A stretch of 64,000 nucleotides of DNA from Pleomorphomonas sp. (lineage in GTDB: Bacteria > Pseudomonadota > Alphaproteobacteria > Rhizobiales > Pleomorphomonadaceae): contig JARKNW010000057.1 of NCBI GenBank assembly GCA_029976075.1, positions 124,001 to 188,000 on the forward strand, read 5' to 3'. Below, one piece after another: positions 17,710-26,693 of this stretch (positions within the stretch are counted from its first letter, which is position 1; each line of letters starts with the position of its first letter). The translations under genes were made by a program, and so were the position numbers. Under the pieces are notes generated by a model. The model worked only from the letters and a program-made list of their open reading frames with translations. It ran no database searches and was not told the DNA's origin.

Positions 17710-18088
17710 GATCGAACCATCCTCTCGGAAGTCGGCCGGCTACCGGCTTTGCGGTAACGAGCCGCCCCCTGTTTGCCGCATCCCTTGCGGCCATGTTCGA
17801 TCCGAATCTAGAAAGGCCTGCAATGCGGGACAAGTCGAGGTCTTGTGGCTATATTGTCATTCAAGAATGAACAATCTTCCCTCGCTCGCCCGATTTGTCG
17901 CAGCGAGCGCGTCAGTAGCGACAGCCGATGTACGAGCCGCAGTCACGAAAGCCCAGACGATCTTTCATGACAGCGTTATCGAAGCGGCGCGCCAAACCAC
18001 CCATCCGGTCCAATAGACGCGGTTGCCGTTGAAAAGGGGTGAGCAAAGACGCAGAGACTGGCCAGCCGCTCCCGGCCAAAAACTGCCG
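17710..18088. other. Intergenic region between ygiD and the LacI-family gene
   Basis: About 380 bases. Apart from the inverted repeat at 17853-17875, and a short unconvincing 49-codon frame (17867-18016, plus strand), nothing was recognised. It is the promoter region of ygiD and the 3' flank of the LacI-type gene. Confidence 0.4.
17853..17875. promoter_or_regulatory. Inverted repeat upstream of ygiD, candidate operator
   Basis: ATTG-TCATTC-AA-GAATGA-A-CAAT: two 10-base arms with one extra A in the right arm. It lies in the gene-free stretch between ygiD and the LacI gene. A 49-codon frame begins inside it at 17867 but lacks a ribosome site. The regulator is unknown. Confidence 0.35.
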
Positions 18089-19114
18089 CTAGACCATCTG
18101 TCGGCAGGACTGTCGGACCACCAGAGGGCAAGGCACCAAAACCTGCGGGACAACCGGTCCCTCTGCCTCGCCGTTGATCCGACTGAGGATGCCGACAGCG
18201 GTACGACCAATCTCGAAATAGGGAAGCGCGACAGAGGTCAACATGGGCTTCAGCGTGCGCGTAATCACCGTCATGTCGTCGAACCCCATGACAGACAGGT
18301 CCTCGGGAACCGACAGGCCGAGCGTAGCCGCAGCCGCGTAAATCTGGACTGCAATCTGATCGTTGCCGCAGATAATGGCGGTCGGTCGATCGGCACGCCG
18401 CAGCAGACCGAGCGCAGCCTCATAGGCCACGAGATCCTCCCCTCCATCCGTACGCGTGATGAAGCCAGGAACGTCCAGCGAGGGATCGTAGACGAGACCG
18501 CCCTCGGCAAATGCCGTACGGTAACCGGCGCCCCGCAAGACCGTCGCGCGAAGCACGGGGCTCAGAGACACGATCCCGATGCGCCGGTGCCCGAGCTCGA
18601 TCAAGTGGCGAGCCTGCGTATAACCGCCCCCTTCATCATCGGGAACAACAGAGGAATGACTGCGCCGAGCCGAGTAACAGTTGGCGAGCACAATGCCGCG
18701 TTCAAAGTCCGGAACGCCAAGATCAACAGGGCGATGCCACATGGTGGCATAAACCACGCCAGCCACCTTGTGAGCCCGGAACATTCGCCAATACTCCTGT
18801 TCCTGCTCCGGATCGCCATCGGTGTTGGCGATCAGCATGGTGCGCGCCTGCTCTCTCAAACCGGCCTGAGTCCCGCGCACGATATCCACCGAGTAGGGCG
18901 TTGTCGCCACGGCATCGGTCATCAGGCCGACCACCGAAGAGTGGGACATGCGCATCATCCGGGCAGCATGATCCGGCACGTAGTGCATCCGCTTGACGAT
19001 CTCGGCGACGATCTCACGGGTCTTGGCGTTGACCGCTGGGTCGTCATTGACGACGCGAGAAACCGTCTTCGGCGAGACGCCAGCCTCGCGCGCAACATCC
19101 TTGAGCGTAACCAA
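18089..19114 (-). CDS. LacI-family transcriptional regulator
   Basis: About 341 residues. The N-terminal LacI headpiece VTLKDVAREAGVSPKTVSRVVN is followed by a periplasmic-binding-protein-like effector domain (HSSVVGLMTD, GHRRIGIVSL, PTAIICGNDQIAVQIY, DLSVMGFDD). It likely senses a sugar. TTG at 19114 is chosen because GGAGG lies five bases upstream and the headpiece normally begins the protein; TTG at 19156 is the upstream alternative. It stands alone, without adjacent sugar transport or catabolic genes. Confidence 0.9.
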   Translation of the reverse strand: MVTLKDVAREAGVSPKTVSRVVNDDPAVNAKTREIVAEIVKRMHYVPDHAARMMRMSHSSVVGLMTDAVATTPYSVDIVRGTQAGLREQARTMLIANTDGDPEQEQEYWRMFRAHKVAGVVYATMWHRPVDLGVPDFERGIVLANCYSARRSHSSVVPDDEGGGYTQARHLIELGHRRIGIVSLSPVLRATVLRGAGYRTAFAEGGLVYDPSLDVPGFITRTDGGEDLVAYEAALGLLRRADRPTAIICGNDQIAVQIYAAAATLGLSVPEDLSVMGFDDMTVITRTLKPMLTSVALPYFEIGRTAVGILSRINGEAEGPVVPQVLVPCPLVVRQSCRQMV

Positions 19115-19354
19115 GCTCCCCTCCCCGGGCCGATTGACATCGCTGTCACGCACCAAGGGAAAATGAGCTGTGACATCGATATCAATAATGGCTTTTCATA
19201 ACCGAATGCGCCATTGCAACAAATGACAATGCCAGAAGCGAGCCTTCGTTGTCCTGAAAGACTGTAAAAGAGCTATTTTTTGCTCGATAGGAGACAGCCG
19301 CGAGACAAGAGGGCGAGTCGCTAACTGGACGCTCCACGCCGCAGAACTTGCTGA

Positions 19355-20281
19355 TCAATGCCTGGGGAAGTTCAGCCCCATTTCCCGATAGCGTTCGGGA
19401 TCGTCGGCCCAGTTCTCGCGGACCTTGACGTAGATGAAAAGATGCACGGGGCGCTCCAGGATATCCGTCAACTCCTTGCGAGCCGCAATGGAAATGGCCT
19501 TGACGGTCTCGCCGCCCTTGCCGAGAACGATCTTCTTCTGACTCTCTCGTTCAACGAAAATGGTCTGCTCGATACGGGCGGAGCCATCCTTCTGATCCTT
19601 CCACTGGTCCGTCTCGACGGTGGAGGAATAGGGTAGCTCGTCATGAAGACGCAGGAACACCTTTTCGCGGGTGATCTCAGCCGCCAACATGCGCATAGGC
19701 AGATCCGAAAGCTGATCTTCGGGATAAAGGAAAGGTCCTTCCGGTACGCGTGCTGCCAAATGGGCCAGCAGATCGTCGGTCCCCGAACCGTTGAGCGCCG
19801 AGACCATGAAGGTCGCTTCGAAGCCAACGCGAGCATTGAGGTCGGCGGCGAGTGCCAGGAGGCTCTCGCGCTTAACAGTGTCGATCTTGTTGAGGATCAA
19901 TATCTTGGGATGTCGCAGCTCACTGAGTTTCTCGACGACCTGCATCACCTCATCTGTCAGTCCGCGCTTGGCATCCACCAAGAGGCAGACGACATCGGCA
20001 TCGGCCGCTCCCGACCATGCCGTGTCAACCATTGCGCGATCGAGGCGGCGCTTTGGCGCGAAAATACCTGGCGTATCGACAAAGACGACCTGAGACGCTC
20101 CATGCATGGCAATCCCACGCATGATCGCCCGCGTCGTTTGAACCTTGTGGCTGACGATCGAGACCTTGGCCCCCACCAGGCAGTTGAGCAACGTCGACTT
20201 GCCAGCGTTGGGAGCCCCGATCAGCGCGACGAAGCCGGCGCGGGTGGGCAGGTCAGAAGACGAGGCGGATTCGTCGGTCAT
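19355..20281 (-). CDS. era: GTPase Era
   Basis: 308 residues. GTPase motifs: G1 GAPNAGKS (22-29), G3 DTPG (69-72), G4 NKID (131-134). The C-terminal KH RNA-binding domain carries the GKGGETVKAI loop near 262. Era binds the 3' end of 16S rRNA and supports 30S maturation. ATG at 20281 has GGAG in front; an upstream TTG at 20314 is less likely. It is the last gene of the rpoZ-rsh-acpS-lepB-rnc-era block. recO, which often follows era in alphaproteobacteria, is not next here. Confidence 0.97.
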   Translation of the reverse strand: MTDESASSSDLPTRAGFVALIGAPNAGKSTLLNCLVGAKVSIVSHKVQTTRAIMRGIAMHGASQVVFVDTPGIFAPKRRLDRAMVDTAWSGAADADVVCLLVDAKRGLTDEVMQVVEKLSELRHPKILILNKIDTVKRESLLALAADLNARVGFEATFMVSALNGSGTDDLLAHLAARVPEGPFLYPEDQLSDLPMRMLAAEITREKVFLRLHDELPYSSTVETDQWKDQKDGSARIEQTIFVERESQKKIVLGKGGETVKAISIAARKELTDILERPVHLFIYVKVRENWADDPERYREMGLNFPRH

Positions 20282-20463
20282 CGCGTCGCTCTCCGGAGGC
20301 GGAAGGGTGGCCAAGATTATTGCATTCCTTTGAAACTGAATAGCAGATGTAGGACCCGGTCGTCGTCGCCTACTCTCGAAGAAGGAACCTTCTCACTCTT
20401 TCCCCGAGGAACGAAGAGATACACCTCTTCGATGAAGAACCCGCACGAACTGTTGCCTTAAGA

Positions 20464-21159
20464 TTACCCGGCTCGCTTTGCCAAGGCCTCGGCGGCAGCG
20501 GCCTGTTCGGCATCACGTTTCGACTTACCCTGCCCCTCGCCGGCCGTCTCGCCATCGATGGTGACGACGACACGGAACGTTGGGGCGTGATCTGGTCCCG
20601 AACGTTCGACGATGGTGTAGCAGGGAAGCCCCTGCCCTCTCCCTTGGGCCCATTCTTGCAAGAGCGTCTTGGAATCGCGCAGAGGACCGGTCAAACTCTC
20701 CATGCGCGGTTTCCAGTTGTGCAGGACGAACTCCTTCGCCGCGTCAAACCCGCCGTCAAGGTAGATGGCCGCGATGACAGCCTCAGCTACGTCACCGAGG
20801 ATGGCTTCCTTGCGGCGGCCACCGGACTGCCGCTCCCCAGCGCCCAATCTCAGCACCGAACCGAGATCAAGGTCGGACGCCACCTCGGCACAGGTTTCGC
20901 GACGCACCAACTGATTGAGGCGCCGGGCGAGATCGCCCTCCTCCTCACGAGGATAGGTCGTGAACAGCATTTCGGCTACCACCAGCGCCAGCACACGATC
21001 ACCAAGGAACTCGTGTCGCTGGTAGCTTTCATGCGCCACCTGATCGCCCGGGACGGCGCTGCGGTGAGTGAGTGCCCGCAAGAGGCCGGTGCGGTCCTTG
21101 AAACGATACTGGAGGCGCCCTTCGAGCGCCTCCAGAACCTGTGCCTGATGAGTGTTCAT
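20464..21159 (-). CDS. rnc: Ribonuclease III
   Basis: 231 residues. The endonuclease domain carries the signature HEFLGDRVLAL with Glu 50 and Asp 54, and the second acidic cluster in AILGDVAEAVIAAIYLDGG near 120-138. A C-terminal dsRNA-binding domain (about 155-229) ends GKSKRDAEQAAAAEALAKRAG. It processes rRNA precursors and structured mRNAs. The usual Arg-Leu-Glu-Phe is Arg-His-Glu-Phe here, a mild variation. It lies three bases after lepB. Confidence 0.97.
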   Translation of the reverse strand: MNTHQAQVLEALEGRLQYRFKDRTGLLRALTHRSAVPGDQVAHESYQRHEFLGDRVLALVVAEMLFTTYPREEEGDLARRLNQLVRRETCAEVASDLDLGSVLRLGAGERQSGGRRKEAILGDVAEAVIAAIYLDGGFDAAKEFVLHNWKPRMESLTGPLRDSKTLLQEWAQGRGQGLPCYTIVERSGPDHAPTFRVVVTIDGETAGEGQGKSKRDAEQAAAAEALAKRAG

Positions 21160-21162
21160 GGA

Positions 21163-21918
21163 TCAGTTCAGCATGGAAAGCATGCGATCGACACGCACCG
21201 TCCAGGGCCAGGTCCAGAACATCCAGGGCTTGGCGCTTTCGTCGATGGAGAAGAAGATGACCTGCGCCTTGCCGACCAGGTGATCGAACGGCACGTAGCC
21301 GACACCCGAACCGTCGATCCGGCTATCGGCGGAATTGTCGCGATTGTCGCCCATCATGAAATAGTGCCCCGGAGGCACCTCGAACTCGCGCGTATCGTCG
21401 CCGGCGGTGGTGCCCATGTCGAGCGTATCGTAGGAGACGCCATTCGGCAGCGTTTCACGCCAAATCTGCGCCTTGATGTCGTTGCCGAACGGGCCCTTTT
21501 CGACAAACTCGCCGGTATGCTCGCGCTTGACCGGTTCGCCGTTGATGAAGAGTACGCCACCCTTCATCTGTACCTTGTCGCCAGGCAGGCCGATGACGCG
21601 CTTGATATAGTCGGTCGAGTGGTCGGCCGGCAGCTTGAAAACGACGATATCTCCTGCCTTGGGGGCGCTGGCCCAGATACGGCCTTCGAAGGGCGCAAGA
21701 CCGAATGGGAAGGAATATTTGCTGTAGCCGTAGGAGTATTTCGAGACGAACAGGTAATCACCGATGAGCAGCGTATGCATCATCGAGCCCGACGGGATCG
21801 AGAAGGGCTGGAATAGAAACGTGCGCACCACGAGCGCAAGAACCAGTGCCTCGACGATCACCTTGATCGTCTCCCAGATGCCATCCTTGGATTCCGCGCT
21901 CTGTTTGGTCGCCGACAT
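21163..21918 (-). CDS. lepB: Signal peptidase I
   Basis: 251 residues. One N-terminal transmembrane helix (about 18-38) anchors a periplasmic catalytic domain with Ser 45 in IPSGSMMHTLLIGD and Lys 106 in DYIKRVIGLPGDKV; later GDNRDNSADSR is the conserved box E. It removes signal peptides from secreted proteins. The frame is open upstream, but the ATG at 21918 yields the normal family N-terminus and avoids overlap with acpS. Confidence 0.97.
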   Translation of the reverse strand: MSATKQSAESKDGIWETIKVIVEALVLALVVRTFLFQPFSIPSGSMMHTLLIGDYLFVSKYSYGYSKYSFPFGLAPFEGRIWASAPKAGDIVVFKLPADHSTDYIKRVIGLPGDKVQMKGGVLFINGEPVKREHTGEFVEKGPFGNDIKAQIWRETLPNGVSYDTLDMGTTAGDDTREFEVPPGHYFMMGDNRDNSADSRIDGSGVGYVPFDHLVGKAQVIFFSIDESAKPWMFWTWPWTVRVDRMLSMLN

Positions 21919-22061
21919 GTGGCCGCCCTTCAATCGGAGTCTAATCCCGAACCTTGTCGGCCACTGCGGCCGATCCGCATTGGCTCGGACCTTGGCGCCT
22001 TTTATCGGAGCAGCACCGGCGACGCAACGAAAAGCCGAAAAGCGAGCCGAATTGTGGCAGC

Positions 22062-22481
22062 TCAACTGCCCATCCCAGGCCAATCCTGCGGCCAAGCCGA
22101 GATGACGACGAAGGCCTGTGCCAATGGGTAGTCATCGGTGATGGTGACATCGATGCGCGGGACAAGCCCCTTCGGCGTCAATGAAGCGAGGCGTGCCGCG
22201 GCCGATCCCTCGAGATGCATCGTGGGCTGCCCGGTGGCGAGATTGACGACGCCCATCTCCCGCCAGTTCACCCCCATCCGAATACCGGTACCGAGCGCCT
22301 TGGAGCAGGCTTCCTTGGCCGCGAACCGCTTGGCATAGGAGGCAGCACGATTGGCCCGTCGATCGGAACGCTCCCGCTCGACGTCGGTGAACACACGCCT
22401 TGCGAAGCGATCTCCGAAACGCTCCAGCGTCTTCTCGACGCGGCGGATATCGATGAGATCGGAACCGATGCCTATGATCAT
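22062..22481 (-). CDS. acpS: Holo-[acyl-carrier-protein] synthase
   Basis: 139 residues. AcpS transfers the 4'-phosphopantetheine of CoA to ACP. Magnesium ligands are Asp 8 in GIGSDLIDI and Glu 57 in [15 protein letters not shown]. The C-terminus is slightly longer than E. coli AcpS (126). It begins directly after the rsh stop (three bases between) and precedes lepB by 143 bases. Confidence 0.96.
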   Translation of the reverse strand: MIIGIGSDLIDIRRVEKTLERFGDRFARRVFTDVERERSDRRANRAASYAKRFAAKEACSKALGTGIRMGVNWREMGVVNLATGQPTMHLEGSAAARLASLTPKGLVPRIDVTITDDYPLAQAFVVISAWPQDWPGMGS

Positions 22482-22484
22482 GGC

Positions 22485-24695
22485 CTACCCATTGACGCGA
22501 TCGACCTTGCTGACATTCGGCAACACGCGCAGTTCGTTGAGGATCTGCGTCAGGTGCTTGATGTCCCATACCTCGAGATCAACGACGATCTCGTGGAAAT
22601 CGGGGGTGCGGCGCGCCATGCCGATATTGTCGATGTTGCCGTCACTATCCGAAATAGCCTTCGCAATGCGAGCGAGCGAGCCCGGTTCGTTGAACGACTG
22701 GATCGCAATGCGGGCCGGAAAGCGGATCGGGTCCTCGCTGTCGATGTCCCAGCGTACGTCGAGCCAACGGTCGGGCTTGTCCTCGAAGGCGATCAAAGCC
22801 GGCGACTGGATCGGGTAGATGGTAATGCCGACATCGGGCTCGACAATACCGACGATACGATCGCCGGGCACGGCGCCGCCGTCCGGAGCGAAGCGCACAG
22901 GCAGATCGGCAGCAACCGTGCGAATCGGCAAGCCGTGCGCACGGATCGAGTCGGAATCGCCGTGGAACTTGATGCCCGCTTGGGCAGCGAACGAGAACCA
23001 GCCCCCCTCCTGCCGCTGCGCCGACGTCTGACGCGCCGCCCTCTCCTCCCGGTAGTCGGGGAAGCATGCCTTGAGCACATCAGCCGAGGGTACCTCGGCA
23101 CGACCGACGGCGGCGAGCAAGTCTGGCACCGTTGGTTGAGAAAGACGAGGAAGCGCCTGCTCGAGCAGCGCGTCGGTGAGCTCCCGGCCCTCACGGGAAA
23201 AGACCGTCTCCAGCACTTGCCGGCCAAGCGAGGCAAACTGCTTGCGGGTGGCCTCGCGTGTTGCGCGGCGGATGGCGGCACGCGCCTTGCCTGTTATGGC
23301 GATGGTTTCCCAGGTTGGAGGCGGGACCTGGGCCTTCGATCGGATGATCTCAACCTCATCGCCGTTCTTCAGCTCAGTGACCAATGGTGTAATGCGACCG
23401 TTGATCTTGCAGCCCACACAGGTGTTGCCGATGTTGGTGTGAACGGCATAGGCGAAATCGATCGGCGTCGCGCCGCGCGGCAAGGCAATTAACAGCCCCT
23501 TCGGCGTGAAGCAGAACACCTGATCCTGGAACAACTCCAGCTTGGTGTTCTCGAGAAACTCTTCCGGGCTGGCGCCTTCCGACAGTGCCTCGACGGTTTG
23601 TCGCAACCAAGCATAGGCCGCCGTATCGTCGGCTAGCTGTGGCAGGTGACCGCTCTCGCTGATCTTATCCTTGTAGAGGGCATGGGCGGCGATGCCGTAC
23701 TCGTTGACCTGTTGCATGTCATGCGTGCGGAACTGCAACTCGACGCGCTGCCGATGCGGACCAACCACCGTGGTGTGCAACGACTTGTAACCATTCGGCT
23801 TGGGCGTCGAGATGTAATCCTTGAAACGACCGGGAACGGTCCGCCAAAGCTGGTGAACGACACCAAGCGCGCGATAACAGGTGTCCACATTGTCGACGAG
23901 GACCCGGAACCCATAGATGTCGCTGAGCTGCTCGAAACCAAGCTGCTTGTCGATCATCTTGCGGAAGATCGAGTAGGGCTGCTTGCGTCGTCCCTTGACG
24001 GTAGCGACGATACCGCGCGTTTCCAGGTTCTCTCGAAGCTCTTTCTCAATATCGGCAATGAGGTCCTTCTGGAGCGCCTCCATTTCATCAAGGCGGGCCT
24101 TGATGGCACTGAACGCATCCGGATGCAGGGTCTTGAAGGCGATGTCCTCAAGCTCATCGCGCATGTCCTGCATGCCCATGCGGCCGGCCAGCGGCGCATA
24201 GATCTCCATCGTCTCCTCAGCGATGCGGCCGCGCTTGCTCTCCGGAGCGAAATGCAACGTACGCATGTTGTGCAGACGATCGGCAAGCTTCACCAGCAAC
24301 ACGCGAAGATCTTCGGCGATGGCAAGCAGCAGCTTTCGGAGATTTTCGGCCTGCGCGGTACGCTTGGACACCAGGTCGAGTTTCTGAAGCTTGGTCAGCC
24401 CCTCGACCAGTTGGCCGATCTCGACGCCAAACAACTGATCGATTTCCTGGCGCGTTGCATCGGTATCTTCGATCGTGTCGTGCAGAAGAGCGATGACGAT
24501 AGTGGCATCATCTACCTTGAGGTCGGTAAGGATGGCCGCGACCTCAAGAGGATGGGAGAAGTATGGATCTCCCGAGTCGCGCTTCTGCGTACCGTGCTTT
24601 TGCATGGCATAGACATAGGCGCGATTCAGCAGCCCCTCGTCGCAATTGGGGTTGTAGCGTTGCACCCTCTCGACGAGTTCGTACTGCCGCATCAT
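22485..24695 (-). CDS. rsh: Bifunctional (p)ppGpp synthetase/hydrolase (Rsh)
   Basis: 736 residues with the full RelA/SpoT layout. The hydrolase HD domain carries YFSHPLEVAAIL and LLHDTIEDT (His 72-Asp 73), both intact. The synthetase domain has RFKDYISTPKPNGYKSLHTTV, also intact, so both activities are expected. TGS (around 395-455; FTPKGLLIALPRGATPIDFAYAVHT) and a C-terminal ACT domain (from about 660) follow. A single bifunctional Rsh is the normal alphaproteobacterial stringent-response enzyme. Its closeness to rpoZ is conserved and functional, since omega helps form a ppGpp site. Confidence 0.97.
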   Translation of the reverse strand: MMRQYELVERVQRYNPNCDEGLLNRAYVYAMQKHGTQKRDSGDPYFSHPLEVAAILTDLKVDDATIVIALLHDTIEDTDATRQEIDQLFGVEIGQLVEGLTKLQKLDLVSKRTAQAENLRKLLLAIAEDLRVLLVKLADRLHNMRTLHFAPESKRGRIAEETMEIYAPLAGRMGMQDMRDELEDIAFKTLHPDAFSAIKARLDEMEALQKDLIADIEKELRENLETRGIVATVKGRRKQPYSIFRKMIDKQLGFEQLSDIYGFRVLVDNVDTCYRALGVVHQLWRTVPGRFKDYISTPKPNGYKSLHTTVVGPHRQRVELQFRTHDMQQVNEYGIAAHALYKDKISESGHLPQLADDTAAYAWLRQTVEALSEGASPEEFLENTKLELFQDQVFCFTPKGLLIALPRGATPIDFAYAVHTNIGNTCVGCKINGRITPLVTELKNGDEVEIIRSKAQVPPPTWETIAITGKARAAIRRATREATRKQFASLGRQVLETVFSREGRELTDALLEQALPRLSQPTVPDLLAAVGRAEVPSADVLKACFPDYREERAARQTSAQRQEGGWFSFAAQAGIKFHGDSDSIRAHGLPIRTVAADLPVRFAPDGGAVPGDRIVGIVEPDVGITIYPIQSPALIAFEDKPDRWLDVRWDIDSEDPIRFPARIAIQSFNEPGSLARIAKAISDSDGNIDNIGMARRTPDFHEIVVDLEVWDIKHLTQILNELRVLPNVSKVDRVNG

Positions 24696-24848
24696 CGGGG
24701 ACGGTCACTCCTCTCCTTGCAGGCACTGCGAATCCGCTTCGGGCCGGCACTTAACCTCAAGCTATAGCAACACCAATTCGGAAAGTAGTTCATTCATCGA
24801 TGGACGGGCGGAAAAGCGACACGAGCCTTTTCAAACCGTTGCCGACAA

Positions 24849-24882
24849 ATAAAAACGGGCGAACCGAAAACCGGTCCGCCCG
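24849..24882 (-). terminator. Intrinsic terminator of rpoZ
   Basis: On the minus strand, CGGGCGGACCG / CGGTTCGCCCG pair as an 11-bp stem with one G-U pair and a five-base loop, followed by TTTTTATT. It lies 26 bases after the rpoZ stop codon, so rsh must have its own promoter or rely on readthrough. Confidence 0.8.
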
Positions 24883-24907
24883 CCAATCAGCTCGCCTTGG
24901 TCGGCAA

Positions 24908-25291
24908 TCAGATCTCTTCAACCTTCTCGGGCGGAACCATGCTCTCCAGACCGCGAAGGAGATCTTCCTCCGACATCTGGTCGAAAACGATCTCGTCGTC
25001 GTCGGCGCTGTCGCCGGGACCGCCGAGCAGACCGGCCACGGGCTCCTGCTCTGGCTCATCCACCTCGACATACTTCTGCAGCGAGTGGATCAGGTCTTCC
25101 TTGAGGTCCTGCGGCGAGATCGACGATTCCGCCACTTCGCGCAGAGCGACGACGGGATTCTTGTCATTGTCGCGATCGACCGTCAGAGGAGAACCTGATG
25201 AGATCATGCGGGCGCGATGGCTGGCCAGCAGCACCAGTTCGAAGCGGTTGTCCACCTTGTCGATGCAGTCCTCGACTGTGACGCGTGCCAT
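24908..25291 (-). CDS. rpoZ: RNA polymerase omega subunit
   Basis: 127 residues. The N-terminal half [28 protein letters not shown] is the omega core; the acidic C-terminal tail (about residues 75-127) is typical of alphaproteobacteria. It stabilises RNA polymerase assembly and contributes to ppGpp binding. GGAG precedes the ATG. It heads the rsh-acpS-lepB-rnc-era block. Confidence 0.97.
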   Translation of the reverse strand: MARVTVEDCIDKVDNRFELVLLASHRARMISSGSPLTVDRDNDKNPVVALREVAESSISPQDLKEDLIHSLQKYVEVDEPEQEPVAGLLGGPGDSADDDEIVFDQMSEEDLLRGLESMVPPEKVEEI

Positions 25292-25811
25292 AGTCCAACT
25301 CCAGCTTCAGAAACAAATTTCGCCTGCACGAACGGTGTCCCCGTCCGGCAAGCGCGCAGAGATTGCGATTGTCACTCTCGGCAGCCCAGCCTCGCGACGC
25401 GCAAAACAAAGCTGCCAAACTCACGGTGTAAATATGCGGCGAGCAGCCGAAAAGCAAGCGGAGATGCATACGAACTTCCGTTCTGAATACCGACCGCCGA
25501 TCGTTTCAAGAAATGTTCAGGATACCTTTTCGCGCCAAGGATGTTGCAAATCCGTTTGCCTTATGCATTCGCCATTGGTCGAATTAGCGACCTTTGCTGC
25601 TATTTTCCGTGGGAATCCAGCAAATGAAAGCGTTTTAACTTGGTTGTTCGGCCGAAAGTTGATAACAGGCGGACTAATGTGCGAAATCTTGGCGAGCGGA
25701 AACGTTGCAAGCTGATATCGTACGATGAAAATTTCTTCGGATGTGTGATCAGAAGCTCACCAAAGCGAAGCATTGTTAACGACCGCCGGTTGCGAGGTAA
25801 GCAAAGAACTA
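25292..25811. other. Intergenic region between rpoZ and the NYN gene
   Basis: About 520 bases separating divergent genes. Its half nearest the NYN gene is AT-richer than its surroundings, as expected of promoters. I see no RNA gene, repeat or convincing small frame. Long open frames crossing it lack ribosome sites. Confidence 0.45.
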
Positions 25812-26390
25812 ATGTTTGACGAACGCGAAAAAATAGCCCTCTTCATCGATGGTGCAAATCTTTACGCGACTGCCAAGGCTCTTGGATTTGATATTGACTA
25901 CCGCAGGTTGCTGAAGGAGTTCAGTGCCAAGGGATATCTTTTGCGGGCACTGTATTACACCGCACTCGCTGAGGATCAGGAGTATTCGTCCATCCGCCCG
26001 TTGATCGATTGGCTCGATTATAACGGCTACAAGGTCGCGACCAAGCCTACCAAGGAGTTTTTTGATTCCACAGGCAGGCGCAAGGTCAAGGGATCGATGG
26101 ACATCGAGCTTGCGGTCGACGCCATGGAGCTATCCGAGCACGTCGATCACATTGTTTTGTTTTCCGGCGATGGTGATTTCAGGTCGCTCGTCGAAGCGAT
26201 TCAGCGCAAGGGACGCAAAGTTTCGGTTGTGTCTACGCTGCAGACGCAGCCGGCGATGGTGGCCGACGAGTTGCGACGCCAGGCCGATCACTTCATCGAC
26301 TTGGCCAACCTTGCAGCGCGCGTCAGCCGGGATCCGAACGAGCGGCCAATCCGCCCCGCTGACAGACCTGGGGCACCCGACGAAGCCTAA
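25812..26390 (+). CDS. NYN-domain (LabA-like) predicted RNase
   Basis: 192 residues. PIN-like NYN fold with acidic residues in IALFIDGANLY (N-terminal), KGSMDIELAVDAMEL and VLFSGDGDFRSLVEAI. Proteins of this fold are usually metal-dependent nucleases of unknown RNA target. ATG at 25812 is selected as the family begins just before the hydrophobic first strand; ORF extension to 25773 is possible. A strong terminator follows at 26507. Confidence 0.9.
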   Translation: MFDEREKIALFIDGANLYATAKALGFDIDYRRLLKEFSAKGYLLRALYYTALAEDQEYSSIRPLIDWLDYNGYKVATKPTKEFFDSTGRRKVKGSMDIELAVDAMELSEHVDHIVLFSGDGDFRSLVEAIQRKGRKVSVVSTLQTQPAMVADELRRQADHFIDLANLAARVSRDPNERPIRPADRPGAPDEA

Positions 26391-26693
26391 GTGAGGGCAT
26401 TGTCAGTTCGCCGTCAGACTTGCGCCATGGTGATAATGGGCAAGGCGTGGTGTGCTTGTTCGACACCAAAAGGCCGGCGAGGCAGGTCGTTAGCCGCTTT
26501 CTTAAGAGTCAGTCCACTGTGACCGGCAGTGGCTGACTTTTTGTTTTTGATTGTGTCTTGCACAATGCCGGCTTTCCGTTCTGCCATCTTTTTGGGTCAT
26601 GCGAGCGTTGATCGGCTGGATTTCGTGTCATAGATGGCGCAGTGCGTTGCTTTGGGAGCGCGTTGGTTTCCCGTACGGATGCAGGAGAGTAGC
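26391..26693. other. Intergenic region NYN gene to uracil-DNA glycosylase
   Basis: About 300 bases. It holds the terminator at 26507-26547. The 117 bases between the NYN stop and that hairpin contain no plausible protein and may be 3' UTR or a small RNA. The remainder would carry the glycosylase promoter. Confidence 0.4.
26507..26547 (+). terminator. Strong intrinsic terminator
   Basis: AGTCAG-T-CCACTG pairs with CAGTGG-CTGACT (12 bp with a single bulged T, seven-base loop), followed by TTTTTGTTTTT. It ends 157 bases after the NYN stop codon, leaving a long 3' untranslated region or a separate small transcript. Confidence 0.85.

Noticed and set aside
17867-18016. 49-codon frame between ygiD and the LacI gene
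   Set aside because: Starts inside an inverted repeat, lacks a ribosome site, unknown sequence.
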